From positions 1 through 64,000 of the forward strand of contig WFMF01000580.1 in NCBI GenBank assembly GCA_011033025.1: DNA of 64,000 nucleotides, read 5' to 3'. The translations under genes and the position numbers were made by a program. Each line of letters begins with the position of its first letter. The first letter of the stretch is position 1. Below, in pieces: positions 50,501 through 62,170 of the stretch. The stretch comes from Beroe forskalii. Its lineage: Eukaryota > Ctenophora > Nuda > Beroida > Beroidae. The notes under the pieces are model-generated. The model made no database searches and was not told where the DNA came from. It saw nothing but the letters and a program-made list of their open reading frames with translations.

Positions 50501-50801
50501 CAGATGTAAGATTACAGATAACATTGTTGAAATAATCCTCAAAGCCCTCAAAGGTTAACCAGCTCTCTGAAATAAGAGAATGTCTCAAAATAATAAACAC
50601 AATTTGAAAAAATTTCATGCCATTTTAGCATTTTACAAGACAAATGAAAGGTTTTTGTTCGAGGAACAGTGTGTTATTAACCCATGAGGCAACACAATGT
50701 GTCATAAATGACCATAATTATTATGAAAGATTAAAATGAGGCTTAGACTTACCCTTAAAATAACTAGCAAAGAACTTCTGGTATCTTGAGTGAGAGGACA
50801 T
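47513..50801 (-). CDS. COG8: Partial second copy of COG8 (exons 1-8 only)
   Basis: The exons at 50753-50801, 50492-50566, 49700-49817, 49459-49569, 48996-49167, 48264-48410, 47936-48002 and 47513-47643 match exons 1-8 of the complete gene in length, phase and splice sites. I saw no stop or frameshift. The copy codes the first 290 residues, up to NSWLHQQ, and ends because the duplicated segment begins inside intron 8. As a true duplicate it would lie upstream of the full gene on the same strand; its exon 8 donor (phase 0) could in principle join exon 9 of copy A. The alternative is an assembled second allele. Introns match as well as exons, so separation is recent. Confidence 0.85.
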
Positions 50802-51860
50802 TCTATAAACTTTGAATAGTCATAAACCTCCATACAGAATAGCATAGTTTCATCTTAATTTCGAGGTCCAATCCCTCCTGATTTTTTCTATTCCCCTCTC
50901 CAAAAACCACCCCTTGAAATTTAAAAATCCAATATCCCCTTCTGAGTACCCTCCCCCTGAATAAGCAAGAGGGTGCCATCCTCTTGACCATTCAGGTGGA
51001 GGGTACTCAAAAGGATGGCCAGATGCATAATCTCAAAATATTAAGAAAAATTTGAGCATACTACAGTAATCGTACTATAAATGGGAGTGTGGCATAGGGT
51101 GACATAGGCCACAGTGTGCATCTTATTGTGGATATGAATACTGAAAAGGGGTTTATGAATGAAAATTTTCCTGAAGAAATGGAATACCAGGTCATCTTTT
51201 AATGTGTGTCCTGATCCTGCTAGTGAATGGAGATCTAATTGCATTTGTTTCAGAATAGATAGGTCTTTGTCCCTAAAATGTAAACTTTATTGTTGCTAAA
51301 CACATAAATCCCTGTTTGCCTTGCATTTCTGTCTTCTGTAGGGAAGCACTGTGCCCTACACACACCTATGCAGGCTTAGGAAACTCGATTGTCTAATTCA
51401 GAACATTAAAAATGTTGATACTTAACTTATTGGACTCCTATTCATTAACCAGGACCCGACCAGAAATTTGTCAAGGAAAAGAATGGTATCAATCAAGTGT
51501 TCGTTGTTCATTAGAAAAAGAAATTTAAAGAAACAGAGATTAATTTATCAGCATTATAATACAATTAAAATACAGAACAAAATAATTCCTTTCCTTTTCC
51601 ATAATTTTCCCAATTTTTACAATTAAAATTGACCCAATTGCCCCAGCCAACCAGGGCGCAGCGCAATACGCCGCGCACCCTGCAAATGAGACCCTCTGAT
51701 AGAACCATATCATGATCAATAGTTTGTATGCTATGCTTTCAATTGCCCTGACCAGAACCCTGGCCCTGGGTTCGCACACAGAGTGCGCGGCGCAGAAAGC
51801 CGCGCGCTTAGGAGGGCAAGCAGCATTGCTAAACAGGTATGTCACGTATATCCCTGTTTG
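50802..51860. other. Upstream region of the partial COG8 copy
   Basis: Matches 40213-41510 of copy A apart from the MITE insertions seen only in A. It holds the shared old MITE at about 51296-51380. No gene was recognised. Confidence 0.45.
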
Positions 51861-51872
51861 TTGCCCTAACCA

Positions 51873-51947
51873 TTGCTAAACACGTATATCCCTGTCTCAT
51901 GTCTGCGTTGCGCGGCGCGCGTACGCACACCTATGCGGGCTTAGGAA
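51873..51947. mobile_element. 75-bp MITE, present only in copy B, 9-bp target duplication
   Basis: It starts TTGCTAAACACGTATATCCC and ends GCGGGCTTAGGAA. The sequence ccctaacca lies on both sides (51864-51872 and 51948-51956), and copy A has the single empty site near 41512. The target is itself an older CCCTAACCAGG-type MITE, so this is a nested insertion. Confidence 0.9.
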
Positions 51948-52033
51948 CCCTAACCAGCTGACCCTGGTTAGTGGTTACGCGCACAGAATGCACGGCGCGG
52001 CAAGTGCTAAAACGCCCCTGGTTAGGGGAACCC

Positions 52034-52093
52034 TTCCCCTAACCAGGGGCGTCGCGCACTCCGTGCGCGTAACCAGGGTCCTGGTTAGGGCAA
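52034..52093. mobile_element. 60-bp CCCTAACCAGG-type MITE, present only in copy B, 9-bp target duplication
   Basis: It starts TTCCCCTAACCAGG and ends CCTGGTTAGGGCAA (13 of 14 terminal positions inverted-complementary). The sequence ggggaaccc flanks it (52025-52033 and 52094-52102). Copy A has one ggggaactc with no insert near 41704. This copy defines the family borders. Confidence 0.9.
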
Positions 52094-52247
52094 GGGGAAC
52101 CCTGTTTGCGTTGCTTCCGTAGGTAAGCGTGCGGCGCGTACACACATATATGCTCCATGCGGGCTTAAAGTATGGATTACAATATTACAACTATTACACT
52201 TGCACTTCCTTAACTGTCACTGGCTAGGGCTTGTTTACACTTGAATC

Positions 52248-52307
52248 TTCCCCTAACCAGGGGTGTCGCGCGGCGCGCGCGTAAAACTAGGGATCTGGTT
52301 AGAGCAA
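52248..52307. mobile_element. 60-bp CCCTAACCAGG-type MITE, second insertion in copy B
   Basis: It starts TTCCCCTAACCAGGGG and ends CTGGTTAGAGCAA. The sequence acttgaatc flanks it (52239-52247 and 52308-52316). Copy A has the uninterrupted site near 41839. Confidence 0.9.
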
Positions 52308-52473
52308 ACTTGAATCCTTTGATTCCTGTCATTGGCTGTTACAGTGTTACAGCTGTTGGAATAGATTAATAGAAGTCCTTCAAAATAAAAAATGTTTTGT
52401 ATTGCCCTGTAGACTAATTTTCAATGAAGACAGTGAATTGAATATTTTAATTCCTAGTACCATGTCAATCCAA

Positions 52474-53700
52474 TGTCTTATCTATAGAGGTGTATGGGTA
52501 TACTACAAACATAACACAATACTGTACATCGATTTATTAATTCAAGGATTGACATAAGAGGCGGAAGAGACTAAACTGTGAATCATCAGCGGTTACCCTA
52601 CAGTTGTAAGGTCTCCCTGCCATCTGCGATGTAGGTGTCCCATCAGCAGGTGACAAAGGGAAACGGAGGGGTTTCGGCCCATGTACCCTCACAGCACACA
52701 ACTGCAGGGCTGGGCCACCCAGGACTCGGATTCCTGAGCAACACAGTTTAGAGGGAAGGGGAGAAAAGGAAAGAGTTCAGTAGAGGCAAAAGATCAATAA
52801 GTGTTATTAAATTCGGGTGAAACATCTTAATGTTACGCTATTTAAAACCTGAAAGTGGAAGTTAAAATGAATGGGAGGTTACAGGCATCTGCCTGTCAGC
52901 CCCACATTCAGTCCCAGGCTAATCATACAGTAAGTTGCTCAAGGTCAGCAACAAGCTGCACAACTATCCAGTACAGAATGTGAAGAACCTCGCGTGCCAA
53001 TACCTAAACAAATTGATCTAAAATTGTACTGTTATCTAAAATTGCATATTTCTGAAAGACTAAGCTATTCTTATTAAGGCAACGTTTAATAATGTCTACA
53101 AGATTGAGTTACTATATCCTCTTTCAATCAGTTTTGGAAAACTTTTTAAGATTGAAGAGGAAAGTTTCTAATTCAGTACAAATGTTAGCATACCTAAGAA
53201 TTTGACTATAGAATACATTATGGCCTACTTCTAGAGGGATATTACTCTGTGGAAATGTTAAGGAAACTACAGAGAAATTAAAGTCATCGGTCTTGTTATA
53301 TACAGACACAATAACCTTGCTTGGTTGGATAGAAATATTGAGGTCCAGGTAGTTCACGTTCTTGTTGTCATTACCTGACCTCTCCATTTCAAGAGAAGGA
53401 TGATAGATTTGTTTGATTAGAGCTTCAAAGTTGAGATAATTAGTGGTGATAAGATCATCGACGAAGGCGTCGTGTTTTAGAAAGAATCTTAGCTAGGGAA
53501 AACTTTTTTGGACTTTAAAAGATTTAGCATGAAGTTAAACTCGTTTAGCGAGTGAGATCCGCGATGGGGGAACTGGAATTTCCACCCATGGGGATTCCTA
53601 AGACTTGGATAAAAACTTTACCTGCGAAGACTATATAGGTGTGATAGATGATAAAATGAACTGCTTCTTTGAGCTGATCTCTATCAAAACTATGGTAGCC
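52474..53700 (-). mobile_element. Truncated reverse-transcriptase retroelement (possibly Penelope-like), present only in copy B
   Basis: Copy A runs without interruption across this place (near 41987). On the minus strand the insert contains reverse transcriptase wording: GIPMGGNSS, FVDDLITTNYLNFEAL, VNYLDLNISI, VYNKTDDFNFSVV and SNIPLEVGHNVFYSQILRYA. This pattern (GIPMG, VDD, YLDL, a KxDDF block, SNIP and SQxxRY) is common in an invertebrate and fish retroelement group that I think is Penelope-like, though I am not certain. It is a fragment of the C-terminal half. A piece at 52473-52535 recurs at 62945-63005. Confidence 0.65.
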
Positions 53701-54634
53701 ATCAAAGGATTATCTCATCTTATCTTATTATTGATTAAGTGTTTTGAAGAATGATATGCACTGAATTGTGTTGTCCAATTGGCAAAGATTCTTTTATTTA
53801 TTTTTGAATTAAAGAGAAATCTTTCTTCAAGACATCAATCTGCAAGACTTTTCTCCAACTCCATACTTGAACATTTACTTAATCACTTCACTTTTAGTGA
53901 CCAACCAAAGATCAATATTCAATCAATCGTGGTACAATGGTACATGTTTAAGCAGTTTTGGACATTATTTTTCGATATATAGAACAAATTCTTGCATACT
54001 TGTTTTAACTAATCATCCTAACTTGGATTAACTTTCATCACATCAGCATTATTTTTTGTATCCTTCCCTCAACAGCTAAATTAAATCACTTTGTTTACTT
54101 AATCACTTTGTTTACTTAATCACTTTTTTACCTTTTGATACAATGCTTAATCATGAAATACTCCTTGATCCTATGACAAACAGCTTAATCTCGAAGCCCA
54201 ATCCTTGATCCTAGGACAGACTTCTTGATCCAGTTGCAGAGTGCACACCTTGATCCTCTGACAGTCAACAGACTCCTTGATTCAGCTGCACACTCGTAGA
54301 TCCTGGGACAGATTCAATGATCCTAGGACACACCTTGTTCCTGGGACATTCCTTGATCTTTGGACAGACACCTTGATCTTGAGCCCAATCCTTGATCATG
54401 AGGCATTATTTAAATGTTTTGTTAAATAATAGATAGTGAATGAATAGATAGTGAATGTCAAGTGTATGCTATGCCTATGTGAAGAGGCTTGATAGTTTAG
54501 GTTCATGTTTATACTATCACCAGATTCAATAATAATAATGATCCTAGGACAGACACCTTGATCCTAGGACTGACTCCTTGAACCAGCTGCACACTCCTTG
54601 ATCCTGGGAGAAACTCCCTGATCCTGACAGAATC
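53701..54634. other. Copy B match of 41990-42610 and 44202-44490
   Basis: Non-coding sequence shared with copy A, with an added cactttgtttacttaat duplication near 54100. It holds the runs of the CTTGATCCTGGG repeat and the hAT empty site (cttgttcc at about 54332-54339). Confidence 0.55.
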
Positions 54635-55130
54635 TGGCTTATCCTTGGACGGACTTGTTAATACCCCCATTCCCTGGACAAAAGGAAGGGACTTTGAATA
54701 AAACAAAAATTGAATAAAACAAAAATTGAAATTTCATGCCATTTAACAAAAACATTGAATAATTCAATATCAGAGCGAATATGGGATGGAATAATTAATT
54801 AATTGTTGCCTTAAGGTGGTTAATATGGTTTTTCTGGGCAAGGTTTATAGACTATTATGTATAATGGTCAACAATTATCCCATAGTGTAATCTTACATGT
54901 AGCCAATTATTACAAAGTCTGGGGCATAGGAATCAATTTGCTGGGGCTATTGTGTGAACTGAAACAGAGAATGTAAGACTAAGTCAAGCCAATAGTTATA
55001 TGTTAAGCAAGGTGAGGAGTTGATTCTAAGTGGCTACTGTGTAAGATTCACTAGGATGGACAGTTTTGAGGTGTTGGATAGGGTAGATAAAGTAAATTTT
55101 AACTAGAGACTTAAATGAAAATATTTATAA
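54635..55130. other. Left part of the 5.1-kb insert of copy B
   Basis: This is part of a block (about 54635-59722) missing from copy A. It is AT-rich with no recognisable coding and may be the 3' untranslated part of the LINE that follows, or another element. Confidence 0.4.
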
Positions 55131-58100
55131 GAACTTTATTGAATCATAATTCACACGCATATTTACTTTCAAGCATTTAATTATATATAAACATACGAAA
55201 TTATACTATATACCTTTCAAACTTACACAACAATACCTTTAGTACCAAAACTATCACCTGGACAAGGACACCACCTGGACCTGAATTTGGGATAATGTGG
55301 TCGTCATTAGTATCTAGACGAAGTGGTTACTAGGGTAGTTGCATGTGAATTCTGCAATAATTGAATAAGGTTTAGAAATAAGGTTTTCGAAATAAGGTTT
55401 AAAATCTTATGCTCATTAGCATAAACGACTCAGCCTCAATCAGGGTGCTTTGAGGTTTTTTGATGTTGAAGTCATGTGATGGGAGCCATTCAACATCATC
55501 ATGAGCATGCTGGTTTCAAAAGTGCATTCTTAAGCCTGCCTTTAGGATCACTTAAACTTTTAGAGGGTCAGGACAGAATTTTTGATGAAGTGTATTCCAG
55601 AGGATTGCCAGATTGGTACACAAAGTGTCTGGAGGGACTGGGGGGTTATTAAAGCACTTGAGGTGGCCCTTTTAGAAAATTTAAAGAGTGAATGTATTGA
55701 AATGGGGCTTTGGAATTTAATAATTTTAAATATATCCATAAAGCAATGGTATATATAGGTTTTTGACAGTAAGGATTTTGTACTTTTTGAAGAGAGGTTT
55801 AGTATGTTCTTTCCTATAGAATTCTTCTCCAAGGATTTGATCATGAATTGGTCAGGTACGGCAACAGGTTTTAAATTTATTGACATAAGCATTATAGTCA
55901 CCAAAGAGGACCCTTATGCATTTTTTCTGTATAATAAATAGTTTGAAATTTTACATCTGATATACCGCCCCACACAGATATGCAGTATGCAAGATGGGAG
56001 TTCGAAGAGAGTATGGTAAAGGCTAGGTGGAGTCCTCCGGAATACACTTTTTATTCTAGAAAGAGGGCAATGGCGTAATTAAGTTTTCGTTTGCATTCGA
56101 GGGATGTGCTTATCCTAGTTTAGATCTTGGTCAATAAACACCCAAGGAATTTTTGTTTCAGCAACCTTCTTGATTTCTTGTGAATTGGATGAACAATTTA
56201 AAATCACGAATGTTTTCAGAATTGTTTTTTGTCTTAGGTTTGAAGTGTATATAATAACATTTTTGATTGATTAATGTGCAATTTATTCAGGATCATATAC
56301 TGATGTACTGATTTAAGTAGTAAGTTTGCTTTAGAATATGCATCTTTGCAGTCTTTCCAGTTATAAAATGTTAGTATCATCAGCAAAGAGGACAAATTCA
56401 CCAAGTTTGGAGCAATTTGAAAGGTCATTTATGTAGATTAGGAAGAGTAGTGGACCAAGGACAGATCCCTGTGGCACCCCAAATTGAATAGCAAGTTTTG
56501 TGGATTGGTGGTTCAGTACATCAGTATATTGACTCCTGTTAGTTAGGTATGATTTGATAAGTGAATGTGATGCTCCCCGTATTCCATAATGGTACAGCTT
56601 ATCCAGCAGTGTTCCATGATCAATGGTGTCGAAAGCTTTACTCAGGTCAATAAATATACCAAGGACATGTTGTTTCTTGTTTATGGCTGATTCAATGTGC
56701 AATTGAATAGTTCAGTGCATGACTGGTTGAGTGAGACTTTCTAAAACCATATTGATTTTGGTGGAGTATGTTTTGGGAAGTGAAGAAATTATAAAGTCGG
56801 GGAATAGATAAGTTTTTTCAAAGATTTTTCCAAATATAGAAGTGTTGAGATTGGCCTATAATTTTCTATTGAGTCAGGGCTTCCTTTTTTGTACACTGGT
56901 GTAATTTTGCCAACTTTCAGTTCCTCAGGAAATGAGCCCAGGGACATGAGGTCGTTAAATATTTTTGAGAGTGGCTTTGCAATTATATGAAGATTTTTAA
57001 TGACTTTGACAGGGATATCACTTGCTTTGCCATTTTGAAAGTCCGAAATGATTTCATTAATTTCAAGTTCAGTGCAATCTTCAAGAAATATTGAGTTGAT
57101 GTTTGCTGGCATTAAGAATTCAGTAAACGATTGGAAGTGGGACCTGTTAACACTTATTCCATCTAAGTCAGAGTTCAGGTCAGAGGCAATTGAGATAAAA
57201 TACTTGTTGAAAGCATTAGAAATAGTTCTTTTGTTAAGGATTTTTTCATTATTGATAACGAATGGAGGTTTTATTTGTTTTTTATTAGAGCCCCTGAGCT
57301 CATTTATTAGTTTCCAAGTTTTCTTGGGATCCTCCCTGCATTCCTGGAATTGAGAGCATTTGTATGATTGCTTGGCCTGCTTTATAATATGTTTCAATTT
57401 TTTACGATAAGTACTGAAATTTTCGTGAAGTTTGCTGTTGCCTTCTGGATTGTTTTTGGTAATGGTGTTAGTCCATTCGGCTCTCAACTCATACTTTCGG
57501 TTTATCGATTCAATTATACCTTCAGATATCCATGGATTATTGAGGATAGTTCTTTTCGTGGTTTTAGGAACTGTAAGTTTACAACTACTGTCAAGACAGG
57601 AGTTATAAGTCTTGAAAAATTCACTGAAACTTTGAGGAGTTTCACTAAGCTTATTAGTAAGTTCATCAATAAAATTATTAAGGTTTTTATTACTGTAGTT
57701 AAAATATTGTGTTTGTTTCTCAGTCTTACATTGGCTTTCAGAACTGAGGTCTGAGAACTGGAATGCAGGGAGGTGGTGACTCATTTTATCACCTATTGTC
57801 CCTGAGGTAATGATATTGTGGATGTCGTTTGTGAAAATATTATCAATGCAGGATGGTTTTGTGCCAGGCCGTTCATGAGTGTATGTGGAAATGAGAGGGG
57901 TATAACCTGCAGCCATGAAGGTATCTTCATATTTACTTAGCACATTTTTACTGAGTAGGTTTAGGTTGAAGTCACCCATTATGTACACATTATTGCTAGG
58001 CAGAGCTTCAAAGATTTTTTCCAGTTTAGCACAGAATTTATCTTTACAGCCATCATTGGGGCGGTATACTACTCCAAATGTGATGGAAGTACTTGTATTA

Positions 58101-58615
58101 GTTGATTGAAGAAAAAGGCACTCTATGTCTTCACAACATTCAGAAATATTTTCTAGGATTGTGACATTGATCGAATCATGGATATAGAGTGCAACACCAG
58201 TGCCTGATTTTTTGTTTTCATTTATATCTTGGTAGTACCCACTGTAATTAGGCAATTGGTAGGTGCGACCCACATTTGGAGCAGTATTTGTTTCAGCCAA
58301 ACCAATTGCAGTGAATTTGTGATTTATGCATTTTAATTCAGCACTAAGAGAGTCAAAATTGGTGAAGTTACCATCAACATTAAGAAAATATGTCGACAGT
58401 AGCTTGTCACAGTTTCGTAAACCAGGCTTTAACCCACCTTCCTGTAAGAGTTGATTCAGTTCCTGGATACTATAGGATTTACATCCATCCAGGACACACT
58501 CCATAAGTTGTCCAACTGGGCCAGCACTGTATGCCCAAATAAACCTCTTGTGTCCCAAGTTGGCTGACACTGGTTGCCCAAATAAAACCAGAGATCGTAT
58601 CTAAATAAACTCTCT
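55130..58615 (-). mobile_element. Jockey/CR1-group LINE, nearly full coding part, present only in copy B
   Basis: The main minus-strand frame (58570-56789) has an endonuclease domain (AIGLAETNT, TGVALYIHDS, YIMGDFNLNLL, SCIDNIFTND, SHHLPAF) and the first half of a reverse transcriptase (GKASDIPVKVIKNL, GKITPVYKKGSPDSIENYRPIS). The reverse transcriptase continues in another frame at 56702-56361 with FIDLSKAFDTIDH, GVPQGSVLGPLLFLIYINDLS and FADDTNIL, and further frames follow to 55560. At least two frameshifts are needed, so this copy is dead. A minus-strand AATAAA-like signal lies near 55133. Copy A lacks it, so the insertion is recent or polymorphic. Confidence 0.85.
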
Positions 58616-58711
58616 CAAACCACTCGCTCTCATCACAAGAATGTAAGTATAATATATTGTATATAAATATGATAAGATTCAAGGAATAAACCAACAGACC
58701 GAAAAACTACC

Positions 58712-59621
58712 GGGTGTACCACGAAAAACGTTACAAAAGTAAACGTTTATAAATCAGCTTCTGTTTGGAGTTCCTGGATGAAATTTTGGGAAGTCATAGA
58801 TATAAGCTGAAAGTTTTTGCGCAAAAAAATTGAAGTGTCTAGCTAAAAAAATGCCTGAGTTATCAACAAAAACCCTGTTTTTTGGCTATTTTTCAATTTC
58901 TGAGAGTCAATAACTTGGCTTCTGTTTGGAGTTTAAAGACGAAATTTTGAGACGCCATAGGTATGGGTCAAAAGTTTTTGCATCAAAAATTTGAAGTGTC
59001 TACCTCAAAAAATGTTTGAGTTATCAACGGAAAACCGTTTTTTGTCCGTATCTCCGCTCCTGGAACTCAAAAATGTTAGCTACTCCTTGAACATATTGGT
59101 CATATATTGCCCGTGATATCCTGAAAATTTCATCAGAATCCTTCAAAAAACGTCGGAGATATGTGCATTTTTGTAACACAAAATAGTGTGTATACGCAAG
59201 CTTTTAGACATGAAATGTAAACAAACACGGTGCTTATCTCCTTATTTGGACATGTAAAACTATGCAAGCTTGATAATGTACCCTTCAATTGTGCTTTATG
59301 TACACTTTTTACGATACAAAAATGCGAATATCTCCGAGGTTTTTTGAGCAATCTTAATGAAACTTTCAGGATATTACGGGCAATATTTGACCAATATGTC
59401 CAAGGAGTAGCTAACATTTTTGAGTCCCAGGAGCGGAGATATGGTCAAAAAAGCGGTTTTTTGTTGATAACTCGGACATTTTTTGAGCTAGACACTTCAA
59501 ATTTTTTGTGCAAAAACGTTCATCCCATATCTATGACTTCCCAAAATTTCATTCAGAAACTCCAAACAGAAGCCGAGTAATAAACGTTTACTTTTGTAAC
59601 GTTTTTCGTGGTACACCTTGT
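58712..59621. mobile_element. 910-bp foldback element with CCGGGTGTACC end
   Basis: The left end is TA|CCGGGTGTACCACGAAAAACG and the right end the reverse complement, missing the last bases (cgtggtacacct). The two halves pair along nearly their whole length of about 450 bp around about 59166, with scattered mismatches (shared GCTTCTGTTTGGAGT and GAAGTGTCTAGCT). Open frames at 59133-59417 (-) and 59230-59580 (+) mirror each other. A short related piece starts near 29993 in copy A and 48075 in copy B. Confidence 0.75.
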
Positions 59622-59721
59622 ACTATACATGATAACCACTTACCGTAATGGGGTACCAACTCCTCTAATGGAAGTTGAGTTCTCTTTTTTTCCTTCTGCC
59701 TTCTACCACATGGAACTGTCG

Positions 59722-61400
59722 TAATAAACATTCTATCTACATCCTGTCCTGATGTCCCTTGCTATCCTGTCATACCAGCTAGGGTAGAATGTGGTGAGAT
59801 ACCAACAAGACTCTTTGATCCTTGCACATAAACCTTGGTCCTGGAAAGACCCCTTCATCTTGGAACACCTCAATCCTTGAACACATACCTTGATCTACCT
59901 TCACACTCCTTTATCATTACATGTCAGAATCCTTGATAACCCTGGGACTGAATTATTCATCCTGTGGAACAATCTTTGATGCTGGAAAATACTCTTTGAT
60001 CCTGGAAAATACAACTTGATCCTGGGACACACTCCTTGATCATGGGGGATGCTCCTTGATCCCAATGAACAATCAATGATCCTGAGGCACACTCCTTGAT
60101 CCTGGGAATATCTCTAAATCATGGTAAATCTGAAATACTCCTGGATCTTGGGGCACACTTGTTAGGAATTATATCTCGAGTTTATATCCCTAGATAACAG
60201 ATCCCAACATTGCTTATAGTTTATAACACATTGGATTTTTATCATTATAATCTTAAATCCAGATGCACACTATAATCTTATAATTGTTAATTAACAATGC
60301 CTCCATCACTAGAATCAGAGAATGTCATGGAATGATGTACCGAAGTTTTGTTGAAGAAGAAAAAGAGAGTCTACCTTAATGTCTAATGAGACTCTGACTC
60401 TGTGATTTGACCAAGAATACCATCAAGCTTCTGACAATCATCAAACTTGAATGCTACCATTGAATACCGTGACTATTTGAGTGTTATCATTATACACAGC
60501 TAAAATGACATCAGTTGCTAAGAGTCTGTATGGAGTATTTCCTATCTACAAACCAGCAGGTTAGTATCAACTTATATCAAGGGAATTCTTAGTGCTTAAG
60601 GGTTGTTGTGTTACTTCCTGCGGTCAAGAACATCTATTATTTGGTGTGTTTTGAAGTATACCTAAGTTGGAAGGTATTTCAAACATTCATCATGAAGGAA
60701 ATAAAAATAATAGTCAAATAGGTAGGTAAAATTCTAGCATTTTTAACATAACGAATGTAACACATATGTGTGCAGATTGCTCAATTGATGGATGCCTCGA
60801 GAAAGACACGTCATGGATTTCCTCATCTCTGTATAAATTCTGTCAAAAGCACACAATTTTGCACGTCTTTATTGAGGCATTAGTCAATCAAGTGATATGA
60901 AAATTGCACGCATATGTGTAGTATCTAATCTTACTTATTTTTCAATAATAACAACATTTTTTCAGGCTGTACAACCAATACAATTATGAACATGCTTAAG
61001 AAGAACCTTGGAGTTGAGAAGGTATACCATTCCTATTCATTCATTGAGGTTTTCATTATTCGCTTTAATTCCTACATAAAAATGCTTCAATTAATAGAGA
61101 GGTACGTTAGAAATACAGTGTTCAGTGCCCCATTTGCTTGAGTACCTATGTAATTGAACAGAATTGTTACTATGTTGCCACAGTTGTGCAGTTTCCTTCG
61201 CCCATGCTAATTCATGTTTCGCTCGTATGGCTATAATGTACTATGTTTAACAGGTTTAGTGGCATTGAACTTCCGGCATCATCTAGCAAGGTAGGTAGGT
61301 AGGTCAAATGCGCTTCTTAAGAAGTCCTGTGCTGCTCTACAAGCCCCCTCACAACTATAACTATGTTGCGTATCGAATAATCTGGAGTGCTGTTATCTAT
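59722..61400. other. Copy B match of 44490-46370
   Basis: Non-coding sequence with the remaining CTTGATCCTGGG runs (59810-60160), then unique-looking AT-rich DNA. No gene was recognised. Confidence 0.5.
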
Positions 61401-61559
61401 GCAAACTATTGATCGCTTAAATAATAGGGGGTGTCTCTGTCCAATCTGTACGTCTTGTCCAGGAATATTAAAGAATTAAAAAAGGACACGGACAAATAGG
61501 TCAAAACGGACAAATCGGATTTGTCCGTTTTGTTCAATTTTCAAATTGCGGACAAAACG

Positions 61560-62170
61560 GACATGTCTGTCGTTTCACTGACACCAGTCTGTCGTATCAC
61601 TGACACCAGTCTGTCGTATCACTGACACCAGTCTGTCCTATCACTGACACCAGTCTGCCCTATCATTGACACCAGTCTGTTATATCACTGAGTACTGACA
61701 CCGGTCTATCATATCACTGACACCAGTCTGGCACGCTGACGTTGCGTATCACTGGACACTCACACCAGTCTGCCGTATCGCTGACACCAGTCAGTCGTAT
61801 CACTGACCCAAGTCTGTCGTATCACTGACACCAGTCTGTCCTATCACTGACACCAGTCTGTCGTATCACTGACACCAGTCTGTCCTATCACTGACACCAG
61901 TCTGTTATATCACTGACACCAGTCTGTCCTATCACTGACACCAGTCTGCCGTATCACTGACACCAGTCTGTCCTATCACTGACACCAGTCTGCCGTATCG
62001 CTGACACCAGTCAGTCGTATCACTGACCCCAGTCTGTCGTATCACTGACACCAGTCTGTCCTATCACTGACACCAGTCTGGCGTATCACTGACACCAGTC
62101 TGTTATATCACTGACACCAGTCTGTCGTATCACTGACACCAGTCTGACGTATCACTGACACCAGTCCGAC
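61560..62170. repeat. 22-bp minisatellite, about 27 units
   Basis: The unit TCACTGACACCAGTCTGTCGTA repeats head to tail with a few irregular units near 61690-61770. Read on the other strand it starts with the same CTGGTGTCAGTGA core as the 33-bp minisatellite at 6130-7645. Just before it, a small palindrome (AAAACGGACAAATC / GGATTTGTCCGTTTT) lies near 61505-61535. A degraded version occurs at 46500-46800. Confidence 0.9.

Noticed and set aside
59133-59580. Two open frames of about 100 codons in the 910-bp element
   Set aside because: They mirror each other across the palindrome and show no domain.
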